Source: an uncultured Planctomycetota bacterium
Lineage (GTDB): Bacteria; Planctomycetota; Phycisphaerae; Sedimentisphaerales; Anaerobacaceae
DNA length: 17,417 nt
Direction: 5' to 3'
Assembly (NCBI GenBank): GCA_903927855.1
Contig: CAIYOL010000373.1
Coordinates: 1 to 17,417, forward strand
This document shows, in pieces, positions 13,937 through 17,417 of the stretch. The notes under the pieces were generated by a model, which was given only the letters and a program-made list of their open reading frames with translations, searched no databases and had not been told where the DNA came from. Both the position numbers and the translations under genes were made by a program. Position 1 is the first letter of the stretch; every line of letters starts with the position of its first letter.

Positions 13937-14284
13937 TTAATCTTCATTTTCCTCAATAACTGTTACCACGCCTTTTTTGGCGTGATTATAAATCAAATGA
14001 AGATTCCGCAGGTATATGAGCATATTCAGTGAAAACGACAATATAAAGATGGGATTTTTTATGTGAACGGAATAGGCCAGCAGAAGGACACTACCCGCAA
14101 GCGACAGAAACCAGAAAGCTACCGGCACGTGAGACTTTTTCTTGTATTCACTGACTATCCATTGCAGGACGAACCGTCCGCCGAATATCACTTGTCCCAA
14201 TAAGGCGGTTGTTGCCCAGACGGGGTCCTTTATTATGTCTTTGGTTATCGCACTTTTGAAAAATTCGATTATTGAATCAAACAT
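13937..14284 (-). CDS. Lipid-A-biosynthesis N-terminal-domain (LAB_N) membrane protein
   Basis: This 115-residue protein has three to four membrane helices and the signature of the LAB_N domain: GQVIFGGRFVLQWIVSEYKKKS, then PVAFWFLSLAGSVLLLAY, and NMLIYLRNLHLI near the end. The domain occurs alone or fused to glycosyltransferases in lipid A and glycan assembly and is related to PQ-loop transporters. Its exact reaction is not established; a role in moving or modifying lipid-linked sugars is inferred. GGAG lies eight bases before the ATG. The gene is divergent from the VanZ-like gene and converges with nadE. Confidence 0.88.
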   Translation of the reverse strand: MFDSIIEFFKSAITKDIIKDPVWATTALLGQVIFGGRFVLQWIVSEYKKKSHVPVAFWFLSLAGSVLLLAYSVHIKNPIFILSFSLNMLIYLRNLHLIYNHAKKGVVTVIEENED

Positions 14285-14334
14285 AACTATTCTCCAATTT
14301 TTAATAAACTGTTTGTTACATCATAAACCAATTT

Positions 14335-14362
14335 TTGGTAAAATTAAAGAATCAGCTAAGAT
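14335..14362 (+). promoter_or_regulatory. Weak promoter candidate for the VanZ-like gene
   Basis: TTGGTA (14335-14340) and TAAGAT (14357-14362) lie 16 bp apart, eight of twelve consensus bases. The -35 box is the right arm of the palindrome ACCAA-TTT-TTGGT (14327-14339) in the shared divergent promoter region. Confidence 0.3.
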
Positions 14363-14386
14363 TTAATTGATTATTGACGATTATAA

Positions 14387-15118
14387 ATGGTTTTATCGCA
14401 TCAACAAAAGCTAACTGTAATTTTATTGCTTGTTTACTGGCCGACTATCTTTATCCTTGCGCATATACCAATTCCGCAATTGGTTTACAAAGCGCAGGTG
14501 TCCGATAAAGGTCTACATTTCCTCGTATATCTGATTTTGACTTTCCTGCTGTGGTTTACAATCAGTCCAAGCAGAAAGGTGAACTGGCGCAAAGCTGCTG
14601 TCTGGTGGGTGCTTTTAGTGGTTGTTTGGTATGGGGTTGCCGATGAGGTGCTTCAGGGGTATGTTGGACGCAATTGCGATATTAGGGATTTTTCGGCGGA
14701 TTTGGTTGGAACGCTTGCGGGATTAATCCTATTCTCGTTTTTGACCTTCTGGCCTGTGTTGCTTGTGGTAACTGGTATCGCTATATTTATTTTAACAGAT
14801 TTTATACATGCAAACCTGGCAGAACTGGTGCCGATTACAAATACGATGTTTCATCTTTTTGGCTACGGATTTTTTACTATACTGTGGATTCAAAATATGC
14901 ATCTTTTCCTGCCGATGAAAGCTCCTAAACCTAAATGGATGATAGCGGCGCTGGTCCTGCCCATAGGTTTTCTATTAACTGTAAAATTATTTTCCGTGAT
15001 TTTCGGCAAAGTTTTCGTGGCGAAAGATGTAATCGTTGCCGTTGCAGGAATAACGGCTGTGGTTGCTACAATTTACCTGATTGCTTTATTTCGTAAGGGT
15101 CTTGCTCGAGACTTTTAA
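14387..15118 (+). CDS. VanZ-like family membrane protein
   Basis: The protein has 243 residues with about seven membrane helices. The N-terminal half carries the VanZ pattern: DKGLHFLVYLILTF, then WYGVADEVLQGYVGRNCDIRDF followed by SADLVGTLAGLIL, in which the charged residues of E-x-x-Q and R-x-x-x-x-D-x-x-x-N/D type are kept. VanZ lowers teicoplanin sensitivity in enterococci, but most homologues are uncharacterised envelope proteins. The C-terminal half adds further helices of unknown role. No SD precedes the ATG. The last 53 bases overlap the end of the opposite-strand TIGR03790 gene. Confidence 0.85.
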   Translation: MVLSHQQKLTVILLLVYWPTIFILAHIPIPQLVYKAQVSDKGLHFLVYLILTFLLWFTISPSRKVNWRKAAVWWVLLVVVWYGVADEVLQGYVGRNCDIRDFSADLVGTLAGLILFSFLTFWPVLLVVTGIAIFILTDFIHANLAELVPITNTMFHLFGYGFFTILWIQNMHLFLPMKAPKPKWMIAALVLPIGFLLTVKLFSVIFGKVFVAKDVIVAVAGITAVVATIYLIALFRKGLARDF

Positions 15119-16355
15119 GGTTTTTGAAAGGCCTGTAGAGTGGGTCGCCTATCAAAACCAACTGCCAGGAATTAAACGGGTTTGTTTGGTAGTATGCCTC
15201 GACAAGGCAGCGGCCATCGAAAAGCTGCGAGAAAAATTCTTTTGGATTAGGAAATGAATGAAGATAGGGCTCGGCCACCGCCCCCAACGTGGCGGTTACT
15301 CCATCTTTGAGCATAGCCGGACACCATTGGCTGCTGTTCGGGTCGCGAAGGTCAACTGCTTCCAAGCTCGAAATATGATACCCTATCGCACCATCAACGA
15401 AATCGAAGGCATCAATATACTTCCTCAAACTATACCAGCCGCAATAAATGGCCGTCTGCGGACAGGAATTGGGTTCGAAAAGTTTTTTAGTTCGCTCCTC
15501 TTTAACGGTCATTCCTGTTCGAAGTCTTGTAAGTGCAGCTAAATCCCGCAAAGATTGGTCAAAATGGCCATACGAATAAGGATTTTTGTCATCTGTCTTG
15601 CCCTGTGAATCGATGTAAGCAATGCCTCTTAAGCCGGTTTTTTCTGCCGTTATTGCTTTATCGACAAGGCCTTTTGCTATTTCGAAACTCGGCCCATCAA
15701 GACGGGAAACCATAAGCGTGTTAGAATACAGCTCCAGCGGATTATCCTTTAGTCCATTCGGCTGCCAGCGATACAACTCATAGTCGCTGAACAGAACCAT
15801 CGACAGCTCACTATCCACTGAGGCATTTGTTTCGTTGCCGACGATAAAATCAATTTCGGTCTGCAGCAAAGTCAGTTTTCGCTTGATATCTTTCATCTCT
15901 ATTGAGGTGTCAGTTACGCCATTCTGGTTTAACTGTTCAATCCTGGTTTTTACCTGTTCAGCCAGTTTTTCCAATTGCGTTAGGTTATCCTGCTGGTCCT
16001 TTAACTGCTCACGTTTTCCTGCCTTGATAGGCACACCGTATGTCGTCAACAGGCATTTGATTTTGACCGCAAAGTCATAGTCGGATAATTTTTTGCGAAT
16101 AGGCTCAGCAAGCTGTTTTTCATAATCATTTCTGGCGATTGTGTCGTTGAGGGTCGCTCCTAAAGGCAAAGCGAGAATATTGCCTGCCGGTACGCCTCGT
16201 TTTTCGCAGTAATATTGGGCAAGCTGTACAGATGCTTCAATGTCGCTGTTTGCTATTACCAGAATCTCATTCGGCTCAAGCGCGAAAACCAGAGCACAGC
16301 ATAGGATATAAACCAAAAACCATCCCGCGATTAGCTGGCGCAGGATGGTTTTCAT
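15066..16355 (-). CDS. TIGR03790-family secreted protein
   Basis: The protein has 429 residues from a signal peptide start (MKTILRQLIAGWFLVYILCC). Family landmarks run in order: ANSDIEASVQLAQYY and KRGVPAGNI near the start, LLTTYGVPIKAG, ASVDSELSMVLF, SRLDGPSFEIAKGLVDKA, AIYCGWYSLRKYIDAFDFV, GAIGYHISSLEAVDLR, GVTATLGAVAEPYLHSFP and the terminal LVLIGDPLYRPF. The family is mostly found in Planctomycetota and Deltaproteobacteria and has no defined function. A hydrophilic coiled-coil-like stretch lies at ~95-150, between the GVPIKAG and SVDSE motifs. The frame opens earlier (to 16478), but no usable start exists between the upstream stop and the ATG at 16355, and the latter begins the signal peptide. 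It lies 28 bp after the sugar transferase gene. Confidence 0.88.
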   Translation of the reverse strand: MKTILRQLIAGWFLVYILCCALVFALEPNEILVIANSDIEASVQLAQYYCEKRGVPAGNILALPLGATLNDTIARNDYEKQLAEPIRKKLSDYDFAVKIKCLLTTYGVPIKAGKREQLKDQQDNLTQLEKLAEQVKTRIEQLNQNGVTDTSIEMKDIKRKLTLLQTEIDFIVGNETNASVDSELSMVLFSDYELYRWQPNGLKDNPLELYSNTLMVSRLDGPSFEIAKGLVDKAITAEKTGLRGIAYIDSQGKTDDKNPYSYGHFDQSLRDLAALTRLRTGMTVKEERTKKLFEPNSCPQTAIYCGWYSLRKYIDAFDFVDGAIGYHISSLEAVDLRDPNSSQWCPAMLKDGVTATLGAVAEPYLHSFPNPKEFFSQLFDGRCLVEAYYQTNPFNSWQLVLIGDPLYRPFKNLKSLEQDPYEIKQSGKL

Positions 16356-16383
16356 TTGCGGGGTTAAATATCCTGATATTGGT

Positions 16384-16989
16384 TTACTTTTTACCCTGCT
16401 CTCCCCTTGTATACTCGGTTTGTGAGTATTTTTTTTCGTATATATTCTTTCGTCTAAACACCTGTGCGGCAGTCGCAAGAATTATACTTAAATCAAGCCA
16501 GAAACCAGCCGTTTCCACATATTTGACATCAAGCTCAAGTTTTTCCTCACGTGTAAGCTCACCTCTGCCGGAAATCTGTGCCAGGCCTGTCAGGCCGGGT
16601 TTAACAAGCAGCCGCTTTTTTTGCCTTTCGTCCCACTCGGCCATCTGTGAAATATACAGCGGTCGAGGTCCAATGATACTCATATCCCCTTTTAATACGT
16701 TAAATAATTGCGGCAGTTCATCAAGTGAATATTCGCGAAGGATTTTTCCTACTTTTGTCAAGCGTAAGTCATCAGCAGCTTTTGGACTCGGCCCAAAGGG
16801 GTCAACCTCAGTTTTCATAGTCCGGAACTTGTAGAACGTAAACGGTTTGCCGTTTTTGCCTGCTCGTTCCTGCCTGAAGATTACCGTTCCTTTACCTGAA
16901 AGTTTGATTGCTACCATTATAACGATGAAAACCGGCGAAAGTAACGTCATCACCAGCAGTGCCAGCAGTATATCGAGAAACCTTTTCAT
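16384..16989 (-). CDS. Short monotopic phosphoglycosyl transferase (PglC-like sugar transferase)
   Basis: This 201-residue enzyme moves a phospho-sugar from a UDP-sugar onto a polyprenyl phosphate, the first membrane step of O-antigen, exopolysaccharide or glycan synthesis. One N-terminal re-entrant helix (MKRFLDILLALLVMTLLSPV) is followed by FRQERAGKNGKPF and YKFRTM (~38-58), SLDELPQLFNVLKGDMS with the catalytic Asp-Glu pair D90/E91, IGPRPL (~106-111) and KPGLTGLAQISGRGEL. It is the PglC-size form without the extra N-terminal helices of WbaP-type enzymes. The C-terminus is charged. No SD is seen before the ATG at 16989. It leads an operon with the TIGR03790 gene and is divergent from a polysaccharide deacetylase. 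Confidence 0.92.
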   Translation of the reverse strand: MKRFLDILLALLVMTLLSPVFIVIMVAIKLSGKGTVIFRQERAGKNGKPFTFYKFRTMKTEVDPFGPSPKAADDLRLTKVGKILREYSLDELPQLFNVLKGDMSIIGPRPLYISQMAEWDERQKKRLLVKPGLTGLAQISGRGELTREEKLELDVKYVETAGFWLDLSIILATAAQVFRRKNIYEKKYSQTEYTRGEQGKK

Positions 16990-17021
16990 ATTACAAAATT
17001 TCGGTAAAGTCGGTTATAAAC

Positions 17022-17050
17022 TTGACTGATATCGGCAACTGTTATATGCT
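17022..17050 (+). promoter_or_regulatory. Candidate promoter for the polysaccharide deacetylase gene
   Basis: TTGACT (17022-17027) and TATGCT (17045-17050) are separated by 17 bp, nine of twelve consensus bases. A ~50-nt leader with AGG before the start follows. The same ~115-bp gap must hold the opposite-strand promoter, for which only a TATAAC box is visible. Confidence 0.4.
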
Positions 17051-17105
17051 AAAAGCCGTAAAATAGACCTTTCAGAAATACGACATAGCAATAGAAATAG
17101 GTCCG

Positions 17106-17417
17106 ATGGAAACAAATCCGACGAAAAACTCTCAGAATACTGTAACGAACGCTTTTTCAATTGATGTTGAGGGATTTGTAGAATCAAACGTACAGAGCTT
17201 TCATATCCCTGATAAATACATAAACCAATCCGAAGATAATGTCGAGATTGAGCGAAACACCGACGTGCTGCTGGAAATCCTCGATGAGTCACAGACAAAA
17301 GCAACGTTCTTTTTCGTTGGCAGGCTCGCTACTGACACTCCAGGTCTTGAGACTTCGACCTTCCTCCAAATCGATCGTGCCGTTCCGGCGGCCCAGTTGG
17401 GTGGGAACGTGGATATC
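17106..17417 (+). CDS. Polysaccharide deacetylase, PEP-CTERM-locus type (N-terminal fragment)
   Basis: The frame starts at ATG 17106, with AGG a few bases upstream, and is still open at the last base. The first ~80 residues match NodB-type deacetylases of the PEP-CTERM/DUF3473 subgroup: NAFSIDVEGF near 15-24 with the metal/base Asp, then EIERNTDVLLEILDE and KATFFFVGRLATDTPGL. Such enzymes remove acetyl groups from exopolysaccharide sugars. After PGL the family normally continues with an R-x-I-x-x-x-GHE-type segment. Here the last ~24 residues (ETSTFLQIDRAVPAAQLGG and on) do not fit, so the final ~75 bp may not belong to this gene. The neighbouring sugar transferase supports a glycan-locus role. 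Confidence 0.75.
   Translation, partial: METNPTKNSQNTVTNAFSIDVEGFVESNVQSFHIPDKYINQSEDNVEIERNTDVLLEILDESQTKATFFFVGRLATDTPGLETSTFLQIDRAVPAAQLGGNVDI

Overview
The window looks like a chromosomal fragment, probably assembled from a metagenome, of a Gram-negative-type bacterium. My best guess is Planctomycetota (Phycisphaerae / Sedimentisphaerales-like). The reasons are the moderate GC content, mixed use of Shine-Dalgarno (SD) sites, a TIGR03790-family secreted protein, an entericidin-like lipoprotein, a WVPGYW-rich secreted protein and a very large fused membrane redox protein. The taxonomic call is an inference from family content. I saw no rRNA, tRNA, CRISPR array, phage gene, transposase or intact mobile element.

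Layout. (1) 1-3378 (+): a 5'-truncated giant membrane protein. It joins two transporter-like membrane blocks around a degenerate spermidine-synthase-like domain, then a flavinylated FMN-binding domain, then a NosR/NapH-type membrane iron-sulfur module. (2) 5203-3363 (-): a compact operon of a DksA/TraR zinc-finger protein, a P-loop NTPase with a dethiobiotin-synthase-like Walker A, and a DUF2905 membrane protein. It runs convergently into gene 1. (3) 5688-7123 (+): a two-gene polyamine operon of pyruvoyl-dependent arginine decarboxylase and agmatinase (arginine to agmatine to putrescine). It sits behind a long leader with two tandem operator-like palindromes and a GC-rich hairpin. (4) 8693-7188 and 10674-8989 (-): two secreted proteins, a DUF4139 protein and a Trp/Tyr-rich protein whose tail carries a 60-bp tandem repeat. 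(5) 11066-11191 (+): a 41-residue entericidin-like lipoprotein that is easily missed. (6) 11732-11364 (-): a small polytopic membrane protein. (7) 12290-13933 (+): glutamine-dependent NAD+ synthase behind a good promoter. (8) 14284-13937 (-) and 14387-15118 (+): a divergent pair of a lipid-A-biosynthesis N-terminal-domain protein and a VanZ-like protein. (9) 16989-15066 (-): a short PglC-like phosphoglycosyl transferase followed by a TIGR03790 secreted protein. (10) 17106 to the window end (+): the start of a PEP-CTERM-type polysaccharide deacetylase, divergent from (9). Together 9 and 10 look like the edge of an exopolysaccharide/envelope-glycan locus.

The most unusual items are the multi-domain redox fusion at the left edge, the paired operator-like palindromes in front of the polyamine genes, and a loss of family similarity in the last ~75 bp that may mark a chimeric contig end. 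All start choices, promoters and functional roles were read by eye from the sequence; no database search was run.
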